NCBI GenBank assembly: GCA_002441045.1
Contig: DJWQ01000169.1
Coordinates: 14,195 to 26,416 of the forward strand
Length of the DNA stretch: 12,222 nt
Direction: 5' to 3'
From: Firmicutes bacterium UBA6226
GTDB taxonomy: Bacteria; Bacillota_A; Clostridia; Peptostreptococcales; Acidaminobacteraceae
Shown in pieces: positions 1 through 7,386 of this stretch (position 1 is the first letter of the stretch; each line of letters opens with the position of its first letter). Made by a program: the position numbers and the translations under genes. The notes beneath the pieces are model-generated. The model was not told the DNA's origin. It saw only the letters and a list, made by a program, of their open reading frames with translations, and made no database searches.

Positions 1-1671
1 GAACAATTCTATGATGATGATTTAATGATTCTCGACCAGCTCTTTATGGGTGAGTCAGAAGAAATGAAGTCTATTAGAAACTATGAACAAAGCATCAAAA
101 CCCTTGAGAGTGATCCAGAGAATACCGACTTACAAAACGCCTTTCATAGGGCTTCTGAAAAAATGCAAGCGTTGCAGCTATTTGATCTAGAGTTTCAAAT
201 TAAAGGCATACTGAATGCACTTGGCATACATGACCTCAACGTAAAAATCGGCACCCTATCAGGCGGGCAGAAAAAAAGACTTGCACTCGCTGAAGCATTA
301 GTGAGACCCTGCGATTTACTCATATTAGACGAACCGACCAACCATTTGGACAGTGCGTCAATCGTATGGCTTGAAGGCTATTTAAAGGCACGCTCAGGCG
401 GCTTAATCATGATCACACATGACCGCTATTTCCTCGATAGAATCGTTAATAGAACTCTAGAGGTTAGTAGAGGTAAGCTTTATGAGTATCAAGGAAACTA
501 TGAGTATTATCTTGAAAAAAAAGCAGAAAGAATGCTTCAATCACAGAGCACGAATCAAAAAAATAGAAATCTTTATCGCAAAGAATTGGCTTGGATGCGT
601 GCCGGTGTACAAGCCAGAGGTACAAAATCAAAATCTAGAATTCAGCGTTTCCATGATCTACAAGATGCATTAGACTCAACTCAAGACAGCTCTATAGAAA
701 TAGAAGCAGGCTTTAGCCGTCTAGGCAACAAGATTATAGAAATAAAAAATTTATCGATGACATATGATCAAAAAAAATTATTTTCTAATTTTGAATATGA
801 CCTCGCTAAGGGCGATCGAATCGGAATTGTCGGTTTAAACGGTGCTGGTAAAACGACACTACTGAACCTTCTAGCAGGCCGACTTGTGCCTACTACTGGT
901 ACTATCGACGTCGGTAGTACAGTTGTTTTGGGCTATTTTACACAAGACTTCGAAGGCTTTTCTGATGAAAACAAGCGTGCCATCGATTATATTCGTTCAT
1001 TTGCCGAATATGTGACGACACCAAGTGGCTATAAAATCAGCGCCTCTGAACTGATGGAAACCTTTTTATTTGATTCTGAATTACAGTGGACGCCAATTAG
1101 TAAACTTTCAGGGGGAGAATTAAGGCGTCTACAATTACTGAGCTTATTGATTCAATCGCCTAATGTGCTCTTGTTAGACGAACCGACAAATAACCTTGAT
1201 TTAGATACATTAAAGGTCTTTGAACAATATCTTGATGCATTTGAAGGTGTCATGCTGGTCGTTTCACATGATCGTTACTTTTTAGATCGTACATGTGATA
1301 AGCTTCTTGCTATCGATGAAGGACTGTTGAGGTTTGTTTCAAGCTCTTACAGTGATTACTTGGAAAGTTTACGTCTTAATGACGTGAAAAAAGAAACACC
1401 TGTAAAAAAAGCAGTACCGGAGCGCGTTAAGGTTAAAAAAGAGAAGCTCACATTTAAAGAGCTTAGAGCGCTCGAAATGTTACCCGACGAGATTGCAGTA
1501 CTTGAAGAAAAACTCGGTGCTCTTGACATAGAATTTGAGAGACATTCAACTGATTTTGCCAAACTCACTGAACTGGGTGAAAAAAAAGAAGCCCTAGAGC
1601 TAGAGCTTCTTAATGCAATGGAGTTATTAGAACAACTTACTGATAAACAAAGTGCATTACTCGACAACTGA
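1..1671 (+). CDS. ABC-F family ATPase, Uup/YfmR type (5' truncated by window edge)
   Basis: This is a cytosolic tandem-ATPase protein of the ABC-F class, which acts on ribosomes rather than in membrane transport. The frame is open from base 1, so the true start and the first Walker A lie upstream. Visible in order: first signature LSGGQ (about 256-270), Walker B ending [12 protein letters not shown] (about 316-351), an interdomain linker with the basic [17 protein letters not shown] stretch (about 586-636), second Walker [10 protein letters not shown] (832-858), second signature LSGGE (1105-1119), second Walker [12 protein letters not shown], and H-switch SHDRYFLDR. No transmembrane segment is present. 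After the second ATPase domain comes a Lys-rich, then Glu/Leu-rich coiled coil (about 1380-1660), the C-terminal extension typical of Uup. Family knowledge: Uup/YfmR-type proteins relieve ribosome stalling. I infer housekeeping rather than antibiotic resistance. The last 15 bases overlap the convergent chemotaxis gene. Confidence 0.93.
   Translation, partial: EQFYDDDLMILDQLFMGESEEMKSIRNYEQSIKTLESDPENTDLQNAFHRASEKMQALQLFDLEFQIKGILNALGIHDLNVKIGTLSGGQKKRLALAEALVRPCDLLILDEPTNHLDSASIVWLEGYLKARSGGLIMITHDRYFLDRIVNRTLEVSRGKLYEYQGNYEYYLEKKAERMLQSQSTNQKNRNLYRKELAWMRAGVQARGTKSKSRIQRFHDLQDALDSTQDSSIEIEAGFSRLGNKIIEIKNLSMTYDQKKLFSNFEYDLAKGDRIGIVGLNGAGKTTLLNLLAGRLVPTTGTIDVGSTVVLGYFTQDFEGFSDENKRAIDYIRSFAEYVTTPSGYKISASELMETFLFDSELQWTPISKLSGGELRRLQLLSLLIQSPNVLLLDEPTNNLDLDTLKVFEQYLDAFEGVMLVVSHDRYFLDRTCDKLLAIDEGLLRFVSSSYSDYLESLRLNDVKKETPVKKAVPERVKVKKEKLTFKELRALEMLPDEIAVLEEKLGALDIEFERHSTDFAKLTELGEKKEALELELLNAMELLEQLTDKQSALLDN
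1580..1611 (-). terminator. Rho-independent terminator of the methyltransferase-MCP unit, antisense inside the ABC-F gene
   Basis: Read on the minus strand, AAGAAGC (1611-1605) pairs with GCTTCTT (1592-1586). The stem can extend past one C-A mismatch by about two pairs, and eight consecutive T residues follow (1587-1580). It lies about 45-77 bases past the stop codon of the chemotaxis gene, the right place for its terminator. In the plus sense the same bases encode Lys/Glu-rich coiled coil of the ABC-F protein, so the A-run could be partly a by-product of Lys codons. Confidence 0.6.
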
Positions 1672-3129
1672 TAAATTTACCAAATCTGAAATCATTTCAT
1701 CAATTTGCGTCATTTCGCGATTGCTTTCTTCAGAAAGTGCGACTTGACGCTTTATTGTTGTCTGCATATCGCCAATTTCACTGTGTGTATCTGTTAGTTG
1801 ATCTGCTGCATTTTGTATGACGGTTTCAAGTTCATCAAAGGTATCGTATATATGACGAATTAGCTTACTTTCTTTAGTGAGTTCTTCATTGACTTGATCA
1901 AATTTTGAGCGCATTAGGTGGAAATTTTTCTCCAAAATTTCCATCTGTGTATTGCCGGAAATCATAGCGTTTTGACCTTGCTTGGACTGCTCAAGTGCTT
2001 TATCTGTGGATTGAATAAACTCACCTGTTATTTTTCGAATCCCTTCGGCAAAGCTACCGCTTTCTTCAGATAATTTTCGAATTTCTTCTGCGACGACTGC
2101 AAACCCCTTGCCATGCTCGCCAGCTCTAGCTGCTTCAATGGATGCGTTTAGTGCCAATAAGTTGGTTTGATTTGAGATACCAGTAATGCCATCTAGAAAG
2201 CTATATATTTCACTCATTTTTTCAGACAATGACTCGATCATCCTGTGGCTGTCTTTAATCGTCGTTTCTATCGTTGTTAATTGTTGATCCATATTCACAA
2301 CTACGTTGCTATTTTCTTCCACATTTGTTCTTAATCCTGAAAACAAGGTATCTAATTCTTTCATTAAATCAAAGGTATCTCGAACTGAAACACTTGAAGC
2401 AGTAACGCTTTCTCGCGCTTTATTAAGATTATTGGACGTTTTAAACACGTCATGTGTCAATCCGGTCAATTGATGATTCATATTTTGAATATTGCTAAGA
2501 TTCTCGTTTGTTATTTCTAAAGCATTGTTAGATGAATGATTAACCGTCTTGCTCACGGACTGAATTTTTTCAAAAACGACATTGAGTTGTTCAAACGCCT
2601 CCTTACTTTTTCTACCTTCTTCACCAGCTGCATTTATCGTTTCTTGTCCCCATTTTGAAAGCAGTAATAAAACTAAAAAGGCACAGATATAGGCACCTAA
2701 TCTCGGTATAAAATCACCAATTCCCAAGCCTGGTTCCAACAAGAATCTAGGATTAATAGCATATAACAATAGTAATGTACCTGATGAACTCACACCAAAA
2801 GCGATCATTAAACGTAGATTAAAATAGAGAGATTGCATAATTAGCGCAAGAAAATAAATATTAAACATCCTTCCGATTCCACCGTTAACAATGGACATAC
2901 CAATCGCTGCAATAAAAGGTACAATTACAATTATCTCACCTTTTACGGTACGATTAAGGGGTAATAAACTGATAATTGTAGAGATGGTTGATGCTAAAAC
3001 AGTAAGTACAGTTGCTCTTATACCGTAATCAACCCCACCGTTAATAAAGGCCGTTAGAGATAAAATCAGTGAAAATGCCCAAACGAAACCGACATTGGCT
3101 CTGATTGCTCGATTCAAATTATATTCCAT
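1657..3129 (-). CDS. Methyl-accepting chemotaxis protein with multi-pass membrane N-terminus and no HAMP domain
   Basis: A 490-residue membrane signal transducer of the chemoreceptor family, expected to act on a CheA/CheW array. Residues 1-165 contain about six hydrophobic segments (roughly 12-30, 35-57, 64-82, 88-105, 108-127, 140-160) with short connecting loops. There is thus no large extracellular sensor domain, and no HAMP is recognisable. Residues about 170-490 are a long helical signalling domain. Its hairpin tip shows the near-invariant core [20 protein letters not shown], followed by [14 protein letters not shown]. There is no C-terminal pentapeptide tether for CheR/CheB. Start: ATG with AGGAGA about 9 bases upstream. 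It lies 24 bases after the methyltransferase gene and is probably co-transcribed with it. Its 3' end overlaps the ABC-F gene by 15 bases on the opposite strand. The signal is unknown; with this architecture it is probably sensed within or near the membrane. Confidence 0.92.
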   Translation of the reverse strand: MEYNLNRAIRANVGFVWAFSLILSLTAFINGGVDYGIRATVLTVLASTISTIISLLPLNRTVKGEIIVIVPFIAAIGMSIVNGGIGRMFNIYFLALIMQSLYFNLRLMIAFGVSSSGTLLLLYAINPRFLLEPGLGIGDFIPRLGAYICAFLVLLLLSKWGQETINAAGEEGRKSKEAFEQLNVVFEKIQSVSKTVNHSSNNALEITNENLSNIQNMNHQLTGLTHDVFKTSNNLNKARESVTASSVSVRDTFDLMKELDTLFSGLRTNVEENSNVVVNMDQQLTTIETTIKDSHRMIESLSEKMSEIYSFLDGITGISNQTNLLALNASIEAARAGEHGKGFAVVAEEIRKLSEESGSFAEGIRKITGEFIQSTDKALEQSKQGQNAMISGNTQMEILEKNFHLMRSKFDQVNEELTKESKLIRHIYDTFDELETVIQNAADQLTDTHSEIGDMQTTIKRQVALSEESNREMTQIDEMISDLVNLSVVE

Positions 3130-3153
3130 ACTGATGTTCTCCTAACTTATATA

Positions 3154-3930
3154 TTATTTGCTTAAAACAAGCGTAAACGTTTTTGGGATGCCTTTATCAT
3201 AAACATCACTTGATAAATTGGGTTCTTCAATCAAAGTCTCTACTCTAAAACCGACTACAGCAGCCTCGGTTACAATTTCACCTAGAGTCCAATATCTCAA
3301 CATCACAGTTTCATCTGTTTGATTTACCGCTTCTTCATTTTCATCTAAGTATTTTGAATAAGCGACCTTCTTTTCCACCAAATTTGATTCAAAATAGTCG
3401 CCTTCAACTTTATGCTTTCTAACTTTTGCTGTTGAGCCTTTGGATTTAATTAGCTTTGTACTAATCGGGTGAAAATCTCTTATAATCAGTCTGCCACCTG
3501 ATCCAACGTAGCCATATAGTCTATTATAAAACCGATTCAAATCTGTAAAATAATGCAAAATGCCCATTTCTGCGAAGACAATGTCATACTGCGTTGAAGT
3601 TTCAAACTTTAATATGTCTGAAAGATAATATCTAATTTCCACATTTGAGGCTTTAGCCAATGCTAAAGCATACTGTCTATTTGACTCTGAAAAATCTACG
3701 ACATCAACTTTTGCACCCAATAAGGCCAAAGCAACTGCTTTATTACCATGAGATCCCATAACATTGAGGATGTGCTTATCCTTAATCTCGCCCATATACT
3801 TCAAAATGGTCTGAATTGGCGTTGTTGGATTCTGCATTAATTTCAAAGCATAATCTTCGGCTGATCCAAATCGACTTTGCCATGCAGATTGATGTTCCTG
3901 TTCCCATGCTTTTTGATTGTTATTTTCCAT
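3154..3930 (-). CDS. Class I SAM-dependent methyltransferase
   Basis: A soluble methyltransferase of about 258 residues; the substrate cannot be read from the sequence. The Rossmann-type SAM site is seen as motif I VMGSHGNK (residues 57-64, a variant of the usual Gly-rich loop), the acidic VDVVDF strand (75-80), and DIVFAEMGILHYFTDL (116-131), followed by GGRLIIRDFHP (145-155). The N-terminus, rich in Trp and Gln with RFGSAEDYA, resembles a Bacillota-type subfamily I know only as uncharacterised methyltransferases. Start choice: a GTG at 3948 is in frame, but its codons contain the AGGA ribosome binding site that sits correctly for ATG at 3930, so 3930 is preferred. It is the first gene of a two-gene unit with the chemoreceptor. 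It lacks the CheR domain layout, so the adjacency does not make it a receptor methylase. Confidence 0.87.
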   Translation of the reverse strand: MENNNQKAWEQEHQSAWQSRFGSAEDYALKLMQNPTTPIQTILKYMGEIKDKHILNVMGSHGNKAVALALLGAKVDVVDFSESNRQYALALAKASNVEIRYYLSDILKFETSTQYDIVFAEMGILHYFTDLNRFYNRLYGYVGSGGRLIIRDFHPISTKLIKSKGSTAKVRKHKVEGDYFESNLVEKKVAYSKYLDENEEAVNQTDETVMLRYWTLGEIVTEAAVVGFRVETLIEEPNLSSDVYDKGIPKTFTLVLSK

Positions 3931-3966
3931 AATTAGTATTCCTATCACTATTAATTTATGTTAACT

Positions 3967-3995
3967 ATTATAGAGCAAAACTCACTGTTACTCTA
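3967..3995 (-). promoter_or_regulatory. Candidate promoter of the methyltransferase-MCP unit
   Basis: On the minus strand there is a perfect TATAAT (-10, at 3972-3967). Seventeen bases upstream is a weak -35, TAGAGT (3995-3990), matching TTGACA at 3 of 6 positions. Transcription would start near 3960, about 30 bases before the ATG at 3930. The -10 is convincing; the -35 is weak. Confidence 0.5.
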
Positions 3996-4038
3996 GCTTT
4001 TTTATATTTTTTATATTTGAACATAGAATCCCCTTCTA

Positions 4039-4067
4039 TTGACTTGGATGTGTATATAAGGTAAAAT
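4039..4067 (+). promoter_or_regulatory. Sigma-A-type promoter of prfC
   Basis: TTGACT (4039-4044) and TAAAAT (4062-4067) are separated by exactly 17 bases and match the vegetative consensus at 5 of 6 positions each. Transcription would begin near 4074, leaving a leader of about 60 bases before the prfC start at 4135. Confidence 0.72.
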
Positions 4068-4134
4068 TGATTGGTTGTAAATATCGTTAATGAAGTCAAC
4101 ACAATACTATCATTTTAAAATAAAGGAAAATAAT

Positions 4135-5736
4135 ATGTCCGAGATTAATAAGGAAATAACACAAGAAGTTCAAAGAAGAAGAACTTTTGCAATTATCTCT
4201 CACCCGGATGCTGGTAAGACAACACTTACAGAAAAGTTGCTCCTTTACGGAGGTGCTATTCGTGAAGCGGGTACCGTAAAATCAAGAAAATCGCAAAAAC
4301 ATGCTGTTTCAGACTGGATGGAAATTGAAAAGCAAAGAGGTATTTCTGTAACTTCTTCTGTGCTTCAATTCAACTATAATGATCACTGTATTAACATCCT
4401 TGATACACCAGGTCACCAGGACTTTAGTGAAGATACCTATCGTACGCTTATGGCAGCGGATAGTGCTGTAATGGTTGTCGATTCCTCTAAAGGGGTCGAG
4501 AGTCAAACGAGAAAACTTTTCAAAGTCTGTAAAATGCGTGGCATTCCAATTTTTACTTTTATTAATAAAATGGACCGACAAGGCCGTGATCCATTTGAAC
4601 TCTTAGAGGACATCGAGAACAATCTTGGGATTCGTTCTTATCCAATGAACTGGCCAATAGGTTCAGACAAATCATTTAAAGGCGTCTACAATCGCTCCAA
4701 AGGTCAGATTGAATTGTTTAATGATTCCAATCATGGTCAGAACATCTCACAAGTTGTTTCAGGGGATCTCACAGAGCCGAAGTTCGTTGAATTATTAGGA
4801 CAAGCGCGTTATGATAAGCTACTTGAAGACTTAGAGCTTTTAGATCACGCAGGCGATCCTTATGATTTAGAAAAAATACTCGCTGGTGAATTAACACCTG
4901 TCTTCTTTGGTAGTGCATTAACCAATTTTGGTGTTGAACCCTTTTTAAGAACGTTCTTAGATCTTACGCCTCCACCAGCAGCAAGAACAAGTAATCTAGG
5001 AGAAGTCGATCCTAATCAAGAAAATTTCTCTGGCTTTATCTTTAAGATTCAGGCAAATATGAACCCAACGCATCGCGATAGAATTGCCTTTTTAAGAATC
5101 TGTTCAGGTAAATTTACAAAGGGTATGCAAGTCAACCACGTTCAAGAGAATAAAAAAATCAGACTTGCTCAGCCACAGCAGTTTATGGCACAGGATCGCG
5201 TCGTTGTTGAAACTGCATATCCTGGCGATATCATTGGTTTACACGACCCAGGTATCTTTAGAATCGGTGATACACTCTGTGAAGATGGTTCAGGCGTAAA
5301 ATATGAAGGTATACCTGTTTTTGCACCTGAACATTTTGCAAAGGTTTATACCAAAAACTCTTTGAAGCGTAAACAATTTATCAAAGGTATCGAGCAGCTC
5401 TCAGAAGAAGGCAGTATTCAAGTCTTTAGACGACCAAATATCGGCGTGGAAGAACTGATTATCGGCGTTGTTGGCGTACTACAATTTGAAGTATTAGAAT
5501 ATCGACTCAAAAATGAGTATGGTGTCGATGTCATCATTGAATCATTGCCATATCGATATGTTCGATGGATTGTTTCTGAGAAGTTTGATAAAAATAATTT
5601 TTCTATGACAATGGATACAATGCTCGTCAATGACGAGGATGAACGACCAGTTTTAATTTTCCAAAACGAATGGTCAATTCGTCAAATTGAAGAACGTAAC
5701 AAAGGATTGCAATTGGCTGAAATATCGCTAAGATAG
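4135..5736 (+). CDS. prfC: Peptide chain release factor 3 (RF3)
   Basis: A translational GTPase that speeds removal of RF1/RF2 from the ribosome after peptide release. From the chosen start it has 533 residues, close to the 529 of the E. coli protein. G1 is SHPDAGKTT (22-30), followed by the RF3-typical SDWMEIEKQRGIS (59-71, covering G2), G3 DTPGH (90-94) and G4 NKMD (144-147). The C-terminal half carries the RF3 signature around FAPEHFAKVYTKNSLKRKQF and GVLQFEVLEYRLKNEYGV, which separates it from EF-G and TetM-type proteins. Start choice: an in-frame ATG at 4090 exists, but AAGGAAA (4123-4129) is placed correctly for ATG at 4135, where homology also begins. It is a single-gene unit with its own promoter, ending at a shared terminator before ftsX. 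No key residue is missing. Confidence 0.96.
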   Translation: MSEINKEITQEVQRRRTFAIISHPDAGKTTLTEKLLLYGGAIREAGTVKSRKSQKHAVSDWMEIEKQRGISVTSSVLQFNYNDHCINILDTPGHQDFSEDTYRTLMAADSAVMVVDSSKGVESQTRKLFKVCKMRGIPIFTFINKMDRQGRDPFELLEDIENNLGIRSYPMNWPIGSDKSFKGVYNRSKGQIELFNDSNHGQNISQVVSGDLTEPKFVELLGQARYDKLLEDLELLDHAGDPYDLEKILAGELTPVFFGSALTNFGVEPFLRTFLDLTPPPAARTSNLGEVDPNQENFSGFIFKIQANMNPTHRDRIAFLRICSGKFTKGMQVNHVQENKKIRLAQPQQFMAQDRVVVETAYPGDIIGLHDPGIFRIGDTLCEDGSGVKYEGIPVFAPEHFAKVYTKNSLKRKQFIKGIEQLSEEGSIQVFRRPNIGVEELIIGVVGVLQFEVLEYRLKNEYGVDVIIESLPYRYVRWIVSEKFDKNNFSMTMDTMLVNDEDERPVLIFQNEWSIRQIEERNKGLQLAEISLR

Positions 5737-5793
5737 TCGAACTGCTTTGGTAGTTATAAGAGTTACCAGCATCATTTAAAGCATTTAATATGT

Positions 5794-5829
5794 AAAGGGT
5801 TGAGGCATTTTAATAGTCTCAACCCTTTT
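5794..5829. terminator. Bidirectional terminator between prfC and ftsX
   Basis: AAAGGGTTGAG (5794-5804) and its exact complement (5818-5828) form an 11-bp stem with a 13-base loop. In the plus direction TTTT and then a T-rich stretch follow, suiting prfC. In the minus direction the tail (TTT, then ACATATTAAA) is weaker but lies directly after the ftsX stop codon, so it probably ends both transcripts. Confidence 0.82.
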
Positions 5830-5832
5830 ATG

Positions 5833-6714
5833 TTATCTTTTCTTGACCATTCTAAGCCCAAACCAACTAGACGCAGCACCAATAATTACAGAACTCAAAA
5901 TCACACTTAAAGCAATTTTACCAAAAGAAAGCATCTGGGTGAGTTCAGGTAAGAATGGTAAAATACGATCACTGCTTGCTGAAAGATTGATTTGAACGAC
6001 AAATGTCATCACCAGTGCCAAAATACCAGCGATAAACGAAATCAACACACCACTTATCCAAAATGGCAAATGAATAAACAGATCTGGTGCACCTAGCAAT
6101 TGTAAGGTGTTAATTTGAGCTTCATTTGTGTGGACGCCTTCTCTAATGATATGAGAAGTAATTAATACAGTTGCGACGACTACAGCGCCAGTCATCAAAA
6201 GCCCGACAGAGCCTATGACTAAGCTAATTTGTGCAATTTTATCCAAAACAGTTTGATTGTCTCTTACATAATCAACATTTGCTAGATCACTGATCTTCTC
6301 TCCCACCAACTTTGCCTTTTCAAGTTGAACAGATACTTCTATATAAGGGACGAATGGATTTTCGTCAAACTGATTCAATATTTTTGCTTCTGAACCTAAT
6401 ATGCTTTCCATTTGTCTGTAGGATTCATCTGCACTTACTTCTGTAATATTTGTTACGCCTTCTATAGCGAGAACTGCATCTTTCAATTCTTCAAGTGAAT
6501 ATAGATTGAGGTTAGGATTGTAATAAACACTGATAGCCGCCTCATCTTTTAATAAATTTATGAATTCTCTACTAATTCCCCAACCAGAAATAATTAGAAT
6601 TGATACAAAGAAAATCATCGATAGACTAATTAGCGATAGTAGACTCGAAAGCTTATTGGTTTTATAGATGGTAAAAGTTTCTTTAATAAAATAGGTAATA
6701 TTATTAGCAACCAC
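5833..6714 (-). CDS. ftsX: Cell division ABC transporter permease-like protein FtsX
   Basis: The membrane half of FtsEX, which couples ATP hydrolysis by FtsE to extracytoplasmic control of peptidoglycan hydrolysis. It has 293 residues with the standard FtsX layout: cytoplasmic N-terminus, TM1 (about 26-45), a large extracellular loop (46-160) including ISVYYNPNLNLYSLEEL, TM2 (163-188), a cytoplasmic segment with EAQINTLQLLGAPDLFI that matches the FtsX/MacB-type coupling region, TM3 (216-241) and TM4 (267-288). The start is GTG, with GGAGG nine bases upstream. The start overlaps the last 11 bases of ftsE, so translation is probably coupled and stoichiometric. It is the last gene of the coiled-coil protein-ftsE-ftsX operon. 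The extracellular loop would be the docking site for the coiled-coil protein encoded upstream. Confidence 0.93.
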   Translation of the reverse strand: MVANNITYFIKETFTIYKTNKLSSLLSLISLSMIFFVSILIISGWGISREFINLLKDEAAISVYYNPNLNLYSLEELKDAVLAIEGVTNITEVSADESYRQMESILGSEAKILNQFDENPFVPYIEVSVQLEKAKLVGEKISDLANVDYVRDNQTVLDKIAQISLVIGSVGLLMTGAVVVATVLITSHIIREGVHTNEAQINTLQLLGAPDLFIHLPFWISGVLISFIAGILALVMTFVVQINLSASSDRILPFLPELTQMLSFGKIALSVILSSVIIGAASSWFGLRMVKKR

Positions 6715-7375
6715 TTTTTCTCACCTCCATTACGCCCTCTTTAATGGTAATCATTTGCGTATACGGAATTTCTTCTATAAGGTGTGCAGCGTGTGTTGTA
6801 ATAATCACAGTTGTCTCAGGACCTGCAAGATTAGACAGTAAATTCAAAACATTAACGGCATTGTCATGATCTAAGTTTCCTGTTGGTTCATCTGCAATGA
6901 TTAGTTTGGGTTTTCTAGCGAGTGCTCTTGCAATTGCAACCCGTTGTCTTTCTCCCCATGACAAGTTATCAACCAGTTGATTCAGTTTATGCATAATTCC
7001 AACTCTTTCAACTGAATTAAGGGTTAGCTCAGTGCGTTCACGTTTGGGAATCTCTAAAAATCGGATTCCCAGAATGACGTTATCTAAAACAGTTCTACCT
7101 TCAATCAATCTGAAATCCTGAAAAATTGGACCAATGTGCATCCTAAGGCTTCTCACCTGTGTTGGATTCAAGGTTGACATTTGATGGTCAAGCACTTCTA
7201 GCGTCCCTGATGAGGGCTTTTCAATTCCTAGAAGCAATTTCAGAAAACTCGTTTTACCAGAACCACTTGCACCTAATATTACCACCACTTCCCCTTTATC
7301 GATGGTTAAATTAAAGGGTTTTAATGCATCAGTTCCATCTTTATAAGTTAGACTACAGCTTTGTGAATTTATCAT
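6704..7375 (-). CDS. ftsE: Cell division ATP-binding protein FtsE
   Basis: The cytoplasmic ATPase of FtsEX, 223 residues, the usual size. Visible: Walker A GASGSGKTS (35-43), Q-loop IFQDFRL (84-90), signature LSWGE (138-142), Walker B LIIADE with D-loop GNLD (158-169), and the switch His in TTHAAH (H195). The signature is odd: FtsE and related ATPases normally read LSGGE, and here the third position is Trp, encoded by TGG at 6956-6958. All other catalytic motifs are intact, so I take it as functional. It starts 11 bases after the stop of the coiled-coil protein gene, with GAGG five bases before ATG, and overlaps ftsX by 11 bases. The gene pair, order and length make FtsE more likely than a LolD/MacB-type exporter ATPase. 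Confidence 0.92.
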   Translation of the reverse strand: MINSQSCSLTYKDGTDALKPFNLTIDKGEVVVILGASGSGKTSFLKLLLGIEKPSSGTLEVLDHQMSTLNPTQVRSLRMHIGPIFQDFRLIEGRTVLDNVILGIRFLEIPKRERTELTLNSVERVGIMHKLNQLVDNLSWGERQRVAIARALARKPKLIIADEPTGNLDHDNAVNVLNLLSNLAGPETTVIITTHAAHLIEEIPYTQMITIKEGVMEVRKSGC

Positions 7376-7386
7376 ATTTACCTCAA

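Noticed and set aside
482..673. Short plus-strand open frame inside the ABC-F gene
   Set aside because: It lies wholly within a frame with clear ABC-F motifs, has no ribosome binding site of note and no recognisable protein features.
1356..1667. Minus-strand Ser-rich open frame opposite the ABC-F C-terminus
   Set aside because: Ser-rich composition is the expected complement of Lys/Glu/Leu codons of the coiled coil; it also overlaps the antisense terminator.
1..1671. Antibiotic-resistance ABC-F protein
   Set aside because: The basic linker and Uup-type C-terminal coiled coil fit the housekeeping group better than resistance proteins of the Vga/Msr/OptrA type.
3931..3948. GTG start at 3948 for the methyltransferase
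   Set aside because: The six extra codons contain the AGGA ribosome binding site for ATG at 3930.
4090..4134. ATG at 4090 as the start of prfC
   Set aside because: The extra 15 residues are not RF3-like and include the AAGGA site that serves ATG at 4135.
4309..4581. Minus-strand open frame inside prfC, and similar ones at 5418-5630, 8732-8941, 7988-8173 and 11929-12114
   Set aside because: All are opposite well-supported genes with conserved motifs and show no coding signature of their own.
5744..5770. Small hairpin (TGGTA...TACCA) right after prfC
   Set aside because: The stem is short with wobble pairs and no T-tract; the 5794-5829 hairpin is the credible terminator.
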